A stretch of 64,000 nucleotides of DNA from Meconema thalassinum (lineage: Eukaryota; Arthropoda; Insecta; Orthoptera; Tettigoniidae), in assembly GCA_946902985.2 (NCBI GenBank), contig OX336389.2, positions 145,131,099-145,195,098 on the forward strand, written 5' to 3'. The notes beneath the pieces are model-generated. The model was not told the origin of the DNA, did no database searches, and worked only from the letters and a program-made list of their open reading frames with translations. The position numbers were made by a program, and so were the translations under genes. Positions 31,166-42,584 of this stretch are shown piece after piece (position 1 is the first letter of the stretch; every line of letters starts with the position of its first letter).

Positions 31166-34100
31166 AGGCTGCGCAATCGTGGCACCTCGCGCAGTGGTTC
31201 TCCACGTCTGTTCGGCATCCGATCCAGTAGAACCGCTCTCTCAGCTTCTCCAGGGTCTTCTTTATCCCTAGGTGTCCACCAGATGATCCTCCATGAACTT
31301 CCTTCAGGACTTCCTCCGTCATAGCCTTTGGAACGACGACTTGTTCCCGAGATGTCTTCCCGTCGGTGCTCTCCCAGGTACGGCAGATGAGGCCATCCCT
31401 TACAATCAGCGAGTCCCACTGCGCCCAGTAGGACTTAAACTTTGGGCTGCAGTCACTCACAATGTTCCACCCGGGTCTGGGGACACAGGCCCTCTTCCAT
31501 TCGGCTATCAGTCCCAGGTCATCATCTTCTGCTTGTGCCCGCGTGAAAGATTCGCGGCTCCAGCTCCCTTGAAGTTCCACGGTAGTCCTTCGGCAGTGTG
31601 TCCCGGTGTTCTCCTCCCTTCGGGCACAGAAGGTGCAGTCTTCGGGGCACGGACTTCGTGACAGGGCGTCGGCGTTAGAATGCAGTTGGCCTTTCCTCTG
31701 CTGAATCTCAAAGTTGTACTGTTGAAGCCTCTCTAACCACCGCGCGAGTTGACCCTCGGGCTGCTTGAAGTTCAGGAGCCACCGCAGGGATGCATGGTCG
31801 GTCCTGATGAGAAATTCTTGCCCGTACAGGTACTTGTGGAAGTGTTCAATGGTCTTCACGATGGCGAGCAGCTCCTTCCTGGTGACGCAGTAGTTCCTTT
31901 CTGGCTTTGACAAGGTCTTGCTGAAGTAGGCCACTACTCTTTCCTCGCCGTCCACTACTTGCGACAGGATTCCCCCTATGCCAAAGTCGCTGGCATCGGT
32001 ATCGACGATGAACCTTTTTCCAGGTCTGGGGTAGGCCAAAATAGGCGCGGTGCACAGAGCCTGCTTCAGCTGTTCGAAGGCACTGTGGCATTCTGCTGTC
32101 CACGTGAAGAGTTGGTCCTTCTCAGTCAGTCGATGTAAAGGTTTGGCGATGTCGGCGAATCCTCTCACGAAGCGACGGTAATAAGTGCAGAGTCCCTGGA
32201 AGCTTCGTAGTTGGGACTTGTCCTTCGGAACTGGCCACTCCCTCACAGCTGCGGTCTTATCTGGGTCGGTGCGCACCCCTTCTTCGGAGACGATATGCCC
32301 AAGGTACTGGACCTGCTTCTGGAAGAGCTGACACTTCTTGGGGCTCAACTTCAGCTGGGCAGCCCGTAGATTCATCAAGATCTCCTTCAGGTTGCAGTAG
32401 TGCTCCTCGAAGCTTTTTCCCAGAACGATGAGGTCGTCTAGGTAGACCAGGCAGGTCTTCCAGTGTAGTCCCCTCAGAATGGACTCCATTAGCCTTTCGC
32501 AGGGGCGTTGCACAGACCAAATGGCATGACGGTGAACTGCCAGAGCCCGCTGTCCCACAGAGAACGCCGTTTTCTCGCGGTCCTTAGGGTGGACCTCCAC
32601 CTGCCAGTAGCCACTCTTCAAATCCAAGGTGGAGAACCATCTCGACCCTGATATGGTGTCCAGGGTATCGTCGATCCGGGGTAGAGGGTAGCTGTCCTTC
32701 TTCGTGACGTCATTCACCCGCCTGTAATCCACGCAGAACCTGGTGGAACCGTCCTTCTTCTTCACTAGCACGACCGGAGAACTCCAAGGACTATGTGATG
32801 GCTCGATCACCCCTTGCTCCTTCAACTCTTCTACCATCCGGTCGACGTCGGCTTGCTTGGCGAGCGGGACTCGTCGGAATGGGGCCCTAATCGGTGCCCT
32901 GTCTCCAACGTCGATTCTGTGCTGGACCAAGCTTGTCCTGCCGAAGTCTTTGCTCCCCACGGAGAAGACGTCCTGGAATTCGCGTAGCAGGTCCTGAAGT
33001 TGGCGTGATTGTTCCTCGTCTAAATGGTCGGGGGATCCTTGGTACAGCTTCTGTAGTTCTTCTGGCAGTGTGCGTCTTCTTCGATTGTCCGTCTGCAGGT
33101 GTCCGTCCGTCGTGTCGGTGATGCGGGCAATGCAGGTAACGGGCTCGCAGACTCCTAGGTTGGTGTCCCGGTGAACCGTAATGCCGTAGTCCTTCAGGTT
33201 GGACAGGCGGACGTACGGCCGAGACGTCGTGTTGATGAGGGTCTTGGCAACTAGCAATCCTTTTGTCTGGATGTCCTCATATTTTGGCTCGATGACAGCC
33301 GCCACTCCCTCAGCAGTTCCGTCGACAATTACGGCGGCGCTGACCTCCGTCCTGGCAGGAACGATGACGTCCTCTCTCAGCCTTACTCGTCGTGCGGTGA
33401 CGGCCTCGTGTGCTGGTTGCAAAGCAAGTTCCTCACCTCCGAAGTGCAGACTGTTGGTACTCAGGTCCAAGATGATGTTGTTCTGGTCCAGGAAGTCCTG
33501 TCCGATGATCACTTCGTTTGATACGTCTGCCACTAGCACTGGATGCTTTATCACCCGTCGACCAATGACGAACTCCAGTGATTCTTCGCCATGTACCGGT
33601 GCGGTCTCTCCGGTCGCGGTTATTAGCTGGAGGTTCCTTTGTGTGGGTTGAACTCTCCACTTCGGGATCACGGTGGGACTGACGATGGTCCTCGATGCTC
33701 CCGTGTCGATTAGCATGGGCCAGCTCTCTCCGTTGACGACTCCGTCGACCATCAGGCTGCTATTATCCCTCCGTAACTGCGTCACACGGACTTGGACTGC
33801 CGGGGCTTGACGACTGTCACAAGCCAACCTTTGCCCCCTTAGGCTGGCTGATACTTGCTTTCCTGGGCCGCGCGTTTTCCCTACGACTGACTGTCCCGAC
33901 GGAAACCCTTGGCGGCGGCGATCACCGCAGTCCTTGCTCAGGTGGCCTCTCTTACGGCAGGTCCAGCAGGTCGGTAGTCTTCTTCCGGGCCGCCTCTCCG
34001 GATGTCCTTCGGCTACGTTTTTGTTGGTGGTGCCGCGACTATCGAAGAAACGGCTTAGCGCCTCCATCAATTCGTCGGCCAGGGGCTTGGTCTCGTTGGT

Positions 34101-35258
34101 TTTTGCTGGTTCGTCGACGTCCACTTGACGCACCCGCGCGTGCATTCTAGATGCCTGTTTTGCCGTCTCGAATTCAAGTGCGTGGCTCAGCGCATCTGCC
34201 AGGGTCTTATTGCGCGCGACTCGCAGCGCCTGTTGAGTGTCCGAGTCCCGTAGCCCGTCGGTGAAAGTCTGCGTCGCTATCTGCTCCAGAAAGTCGGCCG
34301 GCGCTGTTGGGTATGCGAGCCTTACGAGGCGTGCGATGTCCATCTCGAACTCCTGCAGGCTTTCCGCGTTCTTCTGTACCCGGGTCCGGAGCTGCATCTG
34401 GTAGGCCTGCTGAAGATGGCTATCTCCATACCGGGACTCCATATGGGCGATCAGTGCAGCGTAGTCCTGGGATCCAGTCGGGATGGCCTGAAGGACGTTA
34501 AGGGCGTCGCCTCTCAGCGCTACAATGAGAGCTGTCGCCTTTTCTGTGTTCCAGTTATTTATGGAACAGGCTGCCTCGAACTGACGTAAGTAGGTGCTCC
34601 ACGGGACCTTTCCGTCGAAGGTTGGGGGCGTCACTCTGCTATGTCCCGTTCCTGATATTCCCGGTGTAACGGTGGGCGGGCGTTGGCGCAGCTCGGCAAC
34701 TTCCTCTCGTAGAGCGTTGAATTCCTCTTTCACCCCCGTCAGTGGGCGTTGGCGCAGCTCGGCAACTTCCTTTTGTAAGGCGTTGAATTTCTCCTCCACC
34801 CCCATCAGCGGGCGTTGGCACAGCTCGGCAACTTCCACTTGTAAGACGTTGAATTTCTCCTCCACCCCCATCAGCGGGCGTTGGCACAGCTCGGCAACTT
34901 CCACTTGTAAGGCGTCGAACTTCTTTTCCACTGCTGCGACTTCCTCACGTAGGCCCTGTTCTAATTTCCTTTGGCTCTCCTCTAATTTCGTCAGCAGACA
35001 CTCTTCCAGATTTTACTGGCCATCCAAAAATTTGGCGGTTAGGTCCTCTGCTAACTTATTTTGGCTGTCCTTCAGGTCCTCTGCTAACTTCTTCTGGCCA
35101 TCCTCCATCTTCTTCTGGCCATCCTCCATCTTCTTCTGGCCATCCTACATCTTCTTCTGGCCGTCCTCCATTTTGGCAGTTAGGTCCTTGGTTAAATTCT
35201 TCTGGCCGTCTTCTATGCCATTTAACTTTTCTAGCAATGCTGCCAATTGCGCCTCCAT
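31166..35258 (-). pseudogene. gypsy gag-pol polyprotein (gag, protease, RT, RNase H, integrase HHCC)
   Basis: The probable start is ATG at 35,258 (MEAQLAALLEKLNGIEDGQK), with in-frame TAG and TAA before 34,990. From 34,931 the frame is open past the integrase start. Gag has four 22-residue repeats (core VEEKFNALQ and VAELCQRPL) and a zinc knuckle CWTCRKRGHLSKDC near 33,950. Protease has LIDTGASRTIV (about 33,705). RT has FCVDYRRVNDVTKKDSYPLP and VYLDDLIV (about 32,436). RNase H has VDTDASDFGIGGIL. The integrase HHCC domain has HGGSSGGHLGIKK and CARCHDC (about 31,300-31,190). Before YLDD, about 30 codons read in a wrong frame, bounded by a one-base gain and a 7-base loss. Confidence 0.93.
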
Positions 35259-35365
35259 TTTAGTTGTTTGCCTTGTAAAGGGCATGCACTCACAGGAAAA
35301 TTAGAGAAAATGACCTGCTCGGGTTTTGAAACCAGGACCGTCAGGTGTTGTGCTTGAGTTCGTAA

Positions 35366-35382
35366 TCCCGCTTCTGACACCA
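35366..35382 (-). other. Primer-binding site of the gypsy element
   Basis: The complement reads TGGTGTCAGAAGCGGGA, two bases after the 5' LTR. TGG matches the CCA end of a tRNA. The rest resembles the 3' end of some tRNA-Leu species; the tRNA identity is inferred from memory of tRNA-Leu arms. Confidence 0.7.
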
Positions 35383-35384
35383 GT

Positions 35385-36150
35385 TGTTACGTGCCACCCC
35401 TAGTGGCACTTTTGTTAACTGGATTACGGTGGGTAGGAAGCACAATACCAATTACTGCTTAAAGAAATAATTAACTTTATTGCGGCCAGAAAATTACACT
35501 ACTCTTCAGCAAATACAAGCAATATGGACCTTACTCCAGTTTCCTCAAGTCTCTTGCCTGTGGAGAGCTCTTGCCCTTTCATTTGTCAACAAACCACAGA
35601 AGTTAATCCTCCCGCTAATGAGCCTAGTGGCCTTGACAGTACTACATGCAACTTCTTCCTAAAGTACGCCGACTACAGTTACTTACGAGCACTTGCTGCA
35701 CGCTGTTAACAAGCTGGGAGAAACAATGTCACTGGATTACGTAACCACAATATCTGCGACACTCAGTGAAAGCTCACTCACTCAAAACACAGGCAGTCCC
35801 CTGTATGTTTCTCACTTCCCCGCTCCACAAGGTGTTTCGCAAGTCACCACACTTCTGTCGCTCAGGATAATCACTCACACTAGCTCGTAAAACACAACAA
35901 CAACCACTGCTTGACAGGTCGCACTTATATAGCAGGCCGGTGACTCAATAAATGCTTCTAGATCCATCCAGGGTTCACGGCTTCTCGAGGTTTCCATCGC
36001 TGGTCCAGTCACGAATATTTTGGACTATCCCTTTGTCCTAGTAGCCCTGTTGCATAAGGCGCACGCAATACAGGAGGCAGGGCACAGCCCAGCCCTGGGG
36101 CAGTTGTGACTCAATGCGGCGAGCGATGACACAAACTCACAGCCGTAACA
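35385..36150 (-). repeat. gypsy 5' LTR
   Basis: 766 bp, same ends as the left LTR. On the minus strand CTATATAAG at about 35,924-35,932 is the likely TATA box of the element. Confidence 0.95.
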
Positions 36151-36394
36151 ATATTAAGGTACAGTGCTATTTCTTGTCTCATATTCACAAGTTTATTTAC
36201 GCGAACATATGGGCGGTGCACTTTCGGTATTTTATATAGACATGTTGGATTTTGAGCGCATGCGCGAAGGTATCCTTATCTAATTGGTCACATAACTGTT
36301 TCTTGAGCTCAGATTGGTGGGAGAAACTGTTTCATAATGAAAAATAATGTTATAATGAGCCTCATTATGATACAGTTTTCTGACACAGGGTCGA

Positions 36395-37035
36395 ACATAA
36401 CAGTACATTATGCAACGAGCCTATAATGGCTATAATTAAGACACGAGTATGTTCATAAAACGAGCTTTAGCGAGTTTTATAATTTCCATACGAGTGTCTT
36501 AATTACCATTATAGGCGAGTTGCATGCGACTGTTTATGTTCGACGATAATTATAACTTTATTACATGTTTTTACTTAAATATTCATAAATATCTCTTCAG
36601 TAACTAGAATTTTGTGATCGGGTGGTGCGCTAGATAGCATATCTCCGTGTTCCAAGCTCTCTGGACGACCGACGCATGCGCTCTGTGTCCTTCAATGCCA
36701 GATGTGCAGATCGTGAACCAGTATTCAGCAAAACTGTCATCGTAGTCGTTTGAAATCAACGCGCTGAGTAGAAATTGGATTTAGGTATATTAAGGTACAG
36801 TGCTATTTCTTGTCTCATATTCACCGGTTTATTTACGCGAACATATGGACGGTGCACTTTCGGTAATTTATATAGACATGTTGGATTTTGAGAGCATGCG
36901 CGAAGGTATCCTTATCTAATTGGTCAAAGAAATGTTTCTTGAGCTGTGATTGGTGGGAGAAACTGTTTCATAATGAATAATAGTGTTATAATGACCATCA
37001 TTATGATGCAGTTTTCAGACACATAATAGTCAGGG
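36395..37035. mobile_element. Foldback element, second unit (uninterrupted)
   Basis: It contains the palindrome from about 36,403 to 36,532 (arms ATGCAACGAGCCTATAATGG and CCATTATAGGCGAGTTGCAT), the site homologous to the gypsy target (near 36,784), and ends GTCGAACATAAAC. Its right border returns to unit sequence homologous to 2,335. Confidence 0.7.
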
Positions 37036-37720
37036 TCGAACATAAACATTTTTAAATTACCAGACATTCATATTATTTCCACATGTTAAACGGAAATGTC
37101 ATACACAATAAGTTTTCAGTTTACGCTTATCAGCAATACCGGCGTATTTCAAACCGGATCGCTCATATAGCAAGACAACATCCTGCTTCAATATCATGGG
37201 GATCCCAGCTGAGTCTGGCATTGCTTCCACTTACTTGTGCAGGGCTCCCCTATGTTTTCTTTCATGTCGACCTCACTCGGTCAACTCTTGTTCTCTTTAC
37301 ACTGGCAATAGTATTAGTGTATCCGAGGCCTAGGGAGTCTTTCACTTTCCAGCCTTAATCGCCCCTCGTCTGATATTTGCTGATACCCTGCTAGGGGGTC
37401 AACTTTCTTTTTCTTATCATATTATCTTTTGCCTTTTGCTCAAGCATCTCCAAGAGGCATGGTGTATGTAGTCCACTACTTTTAATGGACTTTGAATATG
37501 GTTACACCCTCAAAAGGTCTCGACCAGTGCGTTTAAAAGTTGACAACCGCCTAAGAAATTCTTTGGCACTGATTCATAGCTTTGCTCGCTTTGCTATAAT
37601 TTTATCCTCCAGGATTAGCTTTTCCCATGATCAAAGCGAGGGATTCCACCTCTACCGCCACTGAGGGCAGTGACCTGCAGCTCGAGAGTTTGGGTCGGGA
37701 TTACAACTGGGGTTTGTGAT
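37036..37720. repeat. Unit-2 remnant of the A 2.3-3.1 kb region, with repeat P
   Basis: Aligned with about 2,335-3,120, including repeat P at 37,190-37,440. The 91-codon frame at 37,083 follows decayed repeat DNA and is not supported as a gene. Confidence 0.6.
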
Positions 37721-37724
37721 CGCC

Positions 37725-37985
37725 ACAACGCTCAAGAGGTCTCACCTGCAATGCGTACAGGAGCCTCATAAAGGGATAGAAAGAGTGGGAGGATTGAGCA
37801 ATGAAGTGGGAAGGAGGCAGCTGTGGCCTTACGGTAGGTATCACCCCAGCATTTTTCCCAAAGACAAAGTGAAAAATCACAGAAAACCACACCAAGAATG
37901 GCTAAAGTGGAAATCGAACCCCCTCTACTCACTTGGGCCTGGGCCGAGCCTGAGGAAACCCCGTTCCAGTCCTCGTAAGTAGGGG
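37725..37985 (-). mobile_element. tRNA-derived SINE remnant, unit 2
   Basis: It corresponds to the body of the SINE at 3,130-3,452 but lacks the tRNA head. Beyond 37,985 the unit jumps to sequence homologous to the right arm. Confidence 0.6.
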
Positions 37986-38039
37986 GGCAGTAAGTGTTCT
38001 AACGCACCCCGTCAGCAGTTTTTGAATTTGGCGCACTCT

Positions 38040-39570
38040 AAATCCAAGATGGTGGCGATGACGTCACAGAATGGCGGCCAAGATGGCGGCTAACCAAAAT
38101 TGCGGCTAATCAAATTGGCGTCTAACCAAAATGGCGGCCGTGGCTTAACTAACCTAGCTTAACCTAACCTCACCTACGAGGTGCGATCGAAAAGTTCCAA
38201 AATGTTGACCCATAGCCTACTTTCACGATGACGTCACAACCAAGGTTGATCAAAGAGTTCCAAACATGTTGAACCTTAGCCTACTTTCCTGGTGACTTCG
38301 CAACGAGGTGTGATCAAAAATTCCAAAATGTTCACTCATAGCCTACTTTCCTGGTGACGTCACATACTAACCCGCCATACATTCAGGGGCAAAGCCGATA
38401 TCCCCCGAACGCATGGTCGGATTTTGATGAATGAGGTGTCGTTGAAATCGGGCTGACACCCCCTTTCCAAAATTCTAAAATGTTGACCCATAGCCTACTT
38501 TCCTAGTGACGTCACATACTAACCCGCCGTACATTAAGGGGCAAAGCCGATATCCTCCGAACGCATGGTCGGATTTTGATGAATGAGGTGTCGTTGAAAT
38601 CGGGCTGACACCCCCTTTCCAAAATTCTAAAATGTTGACCCATAGCCTACTTTCCTGGTGACGTTACATACTAACCCGCCATACATTCAGGGGCAGAGCA
38701 GATATCTCCCGAATGCATGTCCGGATTTTGACGAATGAGGTGTCATTGAAATCGGGCTGACACCCCCTTCCCAAAATTCCAATATGTTGACCCATAGCCA
38801 ACTTTCCTGTTGACGTCACATACCAACCCGCCATACATTCAGGAACAAAGCCGATAACCCCCGAACGCATGGTCGGATTTTGATGAATGAGGTGTCGTTG
38901 GAATCGGGCTGTCACCCCCTTTCCAAAATTCCAAAATGTTGACTCATAGCCAACTTTCCTGGTGACGTCACTTAATAACCTGACAAAGTCGATATCCCCC
39001 GAACGCATGGTCGGATTTTGACGAATGATTTCCTGGTGACGTCACTTACTAACCCGCCACAGATTCAGGAACAAAGGTGATATCTCCCGAATGTATGGTC
39101 GTATTTTGACGAATTAGGTGTCGTTAAACTTGGGCTGACACCCCCTTAAAAAATTCCAAAATATTGACCCATAGCCTACATTCCCGGTGACGTCACAACG
39201 AGGGGTGATCAATGAATTCCAAATATGTTGACCCATAGCCCACTTTCCTGGTGACTTCGCAACGAGGTGTGTTCAAAAATTCCAAAATGTTGCCTCATAG
39301 CCTACTTTCCTGGTGACGTCACATACTAACCCGCCATACATTCAGGGGCAAAGCCGATATCCCCCGAACGCATGGTCGGATTTTGACGAATGAGGTGTCG
39401 CTGAAATCAGGCTAACACCCCCTTTCCAAAATTCCATAATGTTGACTCATAGCCTACTTTCCTGGCGACGTCACATACTAAACCGCCATATATTCATGGG
39501 CAAGACCGTTATCCCCCGAACGCATGGTCGGATTTTGACGAATGAGATGTTGATGATGTCGGGTTGTCAC
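38040..39570. repeat. CRE-like minisatellite with expanded 152-bp repeat
   Basis: It starts with YY1-like GGCCAAGATGGCGGC and several variants, then 62-bp TGACGTCA units, then about eight copies of a 152-bp unit (GCCTACTTTCC landmarks at 38,341, 38,493 and 38,645). Each carries TGACGTCACATACTAACCCG and GAACGCATGGTCGGATTTTG. Copies A and B have only one such unit (18,597 and 58,190). Confidence 0.88.
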
Positions 39571-39599
39571 CCACTTTCCAAAGGCCAACCTATTTCCAC

Positions 39600-39965
39600 C
39601 CGCTTTCCAATGGACAACATTGCTTTCCAATGCATTCATCGCTATTTGATACATCATGGATTGTACTGTAATGGTTGAAAAAACAATTGCAATAATGATT
39701 GTCGAGCCACAGGACATGGTATTGACCATGACAATAGCCATGCTTGCATTAGTCGATATTTGAATGAACCATAAATCACAGAGGCTTATGCAAAGGTTTG
39801 TAGCATTCAACCGAACTCGAGATACTTTAAGCCAAAGCCTACCGCGCTAACCACTTAGCTATGGGATGTAAAACATTGTCGGCAGCTAAATCCTATCGCA
39901 CTTTCCTGGGTGAATGATTAAATGAATATCCGATGAAATGAAAAGATAGTGGAAAGTGTTGCTCG
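39600..39965 (-). repeat. Inverted tRNA-like repeat, unit 2
   Basis: Homologous to 18,990-19,320 (AAGCCAAAGCCTACCGCGCTAA and following). No gene is supported; the 110-codon minus frame is a by-product. Confidence 0.55.
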
Positions 39966-40009
39966 ACTGAGAGAAAACAGTTGCGAGAATGACCACCAAG
40001 TTACAATAA

Positions 40010-40850
40010 ACGTATAACCCAACCAAAAAGCCTATATATAAGTCAACACAAGAGCCAATACATAAACCAATACAAAAGCCAACACAAAAGCCAACACAAA
40101 AGCCAATACATAAGCCAACACATGGGGTTAGGTTAGGTTAAGATATGTTACATTAGGTTAGGTGAACTACGTGTGACGTTATAGCCAGTCTTAAAGCAAG
40201 TCTAAACGTGTAAGCCAACACAAAAGCCAATATATAAACCAACGAAAAAGGCCAATACATAAGGCATTACAAATGCCAACACAAAAAGCCAATTCAAAAA
40301 GCCAATACATAAGCCAATACAAAACCCAACACATGGGGTTAGGTTAGGTTAGTTTATGATATGTTCCATTAGGTTAGGTGAACGAAGTGAGACGTTATAG
40401 ACAGTTTTAAAGCAGGTGTACACGTATAAGCCAATACTAAAGCCAATATATATGCCAGCACAAAAGCCAATACATAAGTCAATACAAAAGCCAACACAAA
40501 AGCCAAAACACAAGCCAATATATAAGCAAATATAAGATCCAACACATGGGGTTGGGTTAGGGTTGGCTATGATAAGTTACATTAGGTTAGGTGAACTAAG
40601 TGTGCCATTATAGCCAGCCTTAAAGCAAGTATAAATGTATAAGTCAACACAAAACCTATATATAAGCCATCACAAGAGCTAATACATCAGCCAATACAAA
40701 AGCCAACACAACAGCCAATACAAAAGCCAACCCAACAGCCAATACAAAAGCCAATACAATAGCCAATACATAAGCCAATACAAAAGCCAACACATGGGGT
40801 TATGTGAGGTATGTGTGATGCCATAGCCAGTCTTAAAGTGTGTCTAAACT
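40010..40850. repeat. Minisatellite AAGCCAATACAA with TTAGG-like inserts
   Basis: Runs of a 12-bp motif (AAGCCAACACAA variants) are interrupted by GGGGTTAGGTTAGG-type sequence at about 40,124, 40,335, 40,548 and 40,797, giving a larger period near 210-250 bp. The minus-strand GFCIG-rich frame is an artefact of the period. Confidence 0.85.
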
Positions 40851-40959
40851 GGTAGAACATGTCACGTGACAAGGTTATGTTAGATTATGTTAGGTGAGTT
40901 GAGCTATGACGTCATAGACGGATGGGGTAGAATGCTGACAAATGAGAAAAATGTTATGA

Positions 40960-41236
40960 TTTAACTTTTGCATTCAGTTTTGCATCCACTTTTTCACCCA
41001 ATTTTACACCCACGTTTGCACACACTTTGGACCTACATTTGCACCCACTTTTGCACCCACTTTTGAACCTACTTTTGCACCCGCTTTTGCACCCACTTTT
41101 GCACCCTCTTTTGAACCCACTTTTACACCCACATTTTCACCTACCTTTGCACCCACTTTTGCATCTACCGTTGCACCTTCATTTTCACCCACTTTTACAT
41201 TCACTTTCGCACCCACTTTTGCACCAACTTTAAACT
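40960..41236 (-). repeat. 12-bp minisatellite, inverted
   Basis: TTTTGCACCCAC repeated for about 270 bp, inverted relative to 20,650-20,790. The GAKV-repeat frame on the minus strand comes from the period. Confidence 0.85.
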
Positions 41237-41935
41237 ATTATTAAGTCACTTTATCACTAAAACCATTGTAGTGTGAACAGGTCAGTTGATACTATAAAAC
41301 TTACTACAACCAACAAAGGTAGGCAACGTGTACTCTATCAAGGCTACTCTTATAACTATAATCGTCAGAATGTGAATTGAATAATATTCTGGCCATGCTC
41401 AAAAGAGGGGTCAAAAAAATGTCGAGGGAATCTAAAAGTAAAAATGGAAAGGTTTTATGTGTGAGTGTTCATCAATGTAGTGCTTCAAACAAACCATGGT
41501 TGCTGTTTACATGTATTTGATTGAGCAAGAACCATAGTTAGAATGAATACCCTTACTCTTAGAACATAATTAAAGTTGTATTTCATTTGCATAGTGCTAA
41601 CCAATGTCTATGATATACTAGCTATGGAATTATTCATAAAGTCATTGAATATAAACCCTTGAAAAAAATATACCTACCATCATACTCCTTTTGTGGTCCC
41701 AGCACTCAGCTTGTTGATTGTTTGAGAGGTGGGAGAGACATGCAGGTGTGAAATAATGCTATAGCTTATCGAAACAGTGATGCATTATTAAGACGAGTTG
41801 GTAATTATTAGTGGAATAAATTGTAAATGACTTTTATCTACCTGCAACCTTTAGGATTAAAACAACCATCAAAATGTATATCATCACTGCTATGATTTCA
41901 GAAAAAAACAAGCATTTATGTTATTGTTTTTGTTT
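41237..41935. other. Unit-end block, unit 2
   Basis: 41,500-41,900 matches 22,341-22,726 and 61,750-62,150. The empty site of the LINE is near 41,880. No gene is seen. Confidence 0.6.
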
Positions 41936-42480
41936 TTATAAAAACCATGACACAATAACGTCAACTTTCTCAATAACGTTCAGACCAGTATGGGTTTGGA
42001 GACTCTGTTTCAATCGATGGCAAATTATTTTGATCTTTTCCCTCTGTTGAGGATGTTGTTGCTTTTTTTCATCATTACACCCGTGGAATGAAGAAACATA
42101 GTCTTTGTTCAAAGTTTTAAGACCGTGGTAGAGTTTTACAAGGCGACAGGTTTGACACTGTTGTACAGATGGCATTTTGTTAATGGTCACTTCCTTATGA
42201 TGCTCGTAGTTATTACAGGGTCGCAATTCGCTTAACGCAGGGTCTTGAATCCACGATGTTGGCACATGTTCCCATATTTCCTTAACTGCCTTTGCAGCCA
42301 CATAAAAATGAATGATTTAGGTAAAGCATTTAATTCTTCTTTTGTAAAATTGTTTCATTTCTTTTTACATATAAAAAATTCCCAATCGCATGCTCAATAG
42401 CATTATTGTCCAATTCCAACATTGACGACAAAGACATGATGCTCTCAAGACAGTGTATCACTCACTGCCACAGCAATTAT
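41936..42480 (-). pseudogene. Exon-like segment ZY (unidentified), with a 121-codon open part
   Basis: On the minus strand an acceptor (ATTTACAG, above 42,480) opens an exon-like block ending in TAA at 41,936. The last 121 codons are open and include IWEHVPTSWIQDPALSELRP, CQTCRLVKLYHGLK and HGCNDEKKQQHPQQ. The upstream part (NFTKEELNALPKSF) is shifted by frame near 42,305, and another indel lies near 42,380. A CxxC pair is seen, but I recognise no domain. The first part repeats at 1-196. It fits a terminal exon, but that is inference. Confidence 0.45.
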
Positions 42481-42584
42481 CTGTAAATAAATTGATTAAT
42501 CAATACATTTCAACTCATGACTTACACCTCTATCAACATTTCCAAAAAAAAGAGTTAAAAAATTTATCATATTAACAATAGAGC

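Larger units (their letters stand above)
29802..36150 (-). mobile_element. Ty3/gypsy LTR retrotransposon
   Basis: Two 766-bp direct LTRs, each TGTTAC...GTAACA, flank a minus-strand gag-pol. A 4-bp target duplication ATAT lies on both sides (29,798-29,801 and 36,151-36,154). The second foldback unit keeps the empty site GGTATATTAAGGTACAG near 36,784. Order on the minus strand: 5' LTR, primer site, gag (zinc knuckle), protease, RT, RNase H, damaged integrase, polypurine tract, 3' LTR. By eye the LTRs differ at roughly 20 positions, so the insertion is not very recent. Stops in gag, shifted RT codons and a deleted integrase core make it defective. Confidence 0.95.
29411..36394. mobile_element. 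Foldback element, first unit of a tandem dimer, interrupted by gypsy
   Basis: TTATGCAACGAGCCTATAAT begins a roughly 130-bp imperfect palindrome whose other arm has ATTATAGGCGAGTTGCAT. TGTTTATGTTCGACG near 29,550 pairs with GGTCGAACATAA at the far end (about 36,390), giving inverted terminal sequences. The gypsy element fills 29,802-36,150. A second, uninterrupted unit follows at 36,395-37,035. No transposase is present, so it is MITE-like. Confidence 0.7.

Noticed and set aside
34594..35304. Plus-strand 236-codon frame rich in FFWPSS repeats
   Set aside because: It is the antisense of the repetitive gag N-terminus.
37083..37358. 91-codon frame as a host gene
   Set aside because: It covers decayed repeat DNA related to 2,340-2,660, where the frame is not kept.
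40687..41216. GFCIG-rich and GAKV-rich repeat proteins on the minus strand
   Set aside because: Both follow from 12-bp repeats, whose period is a multiple of three, so long frames are expected without coding.
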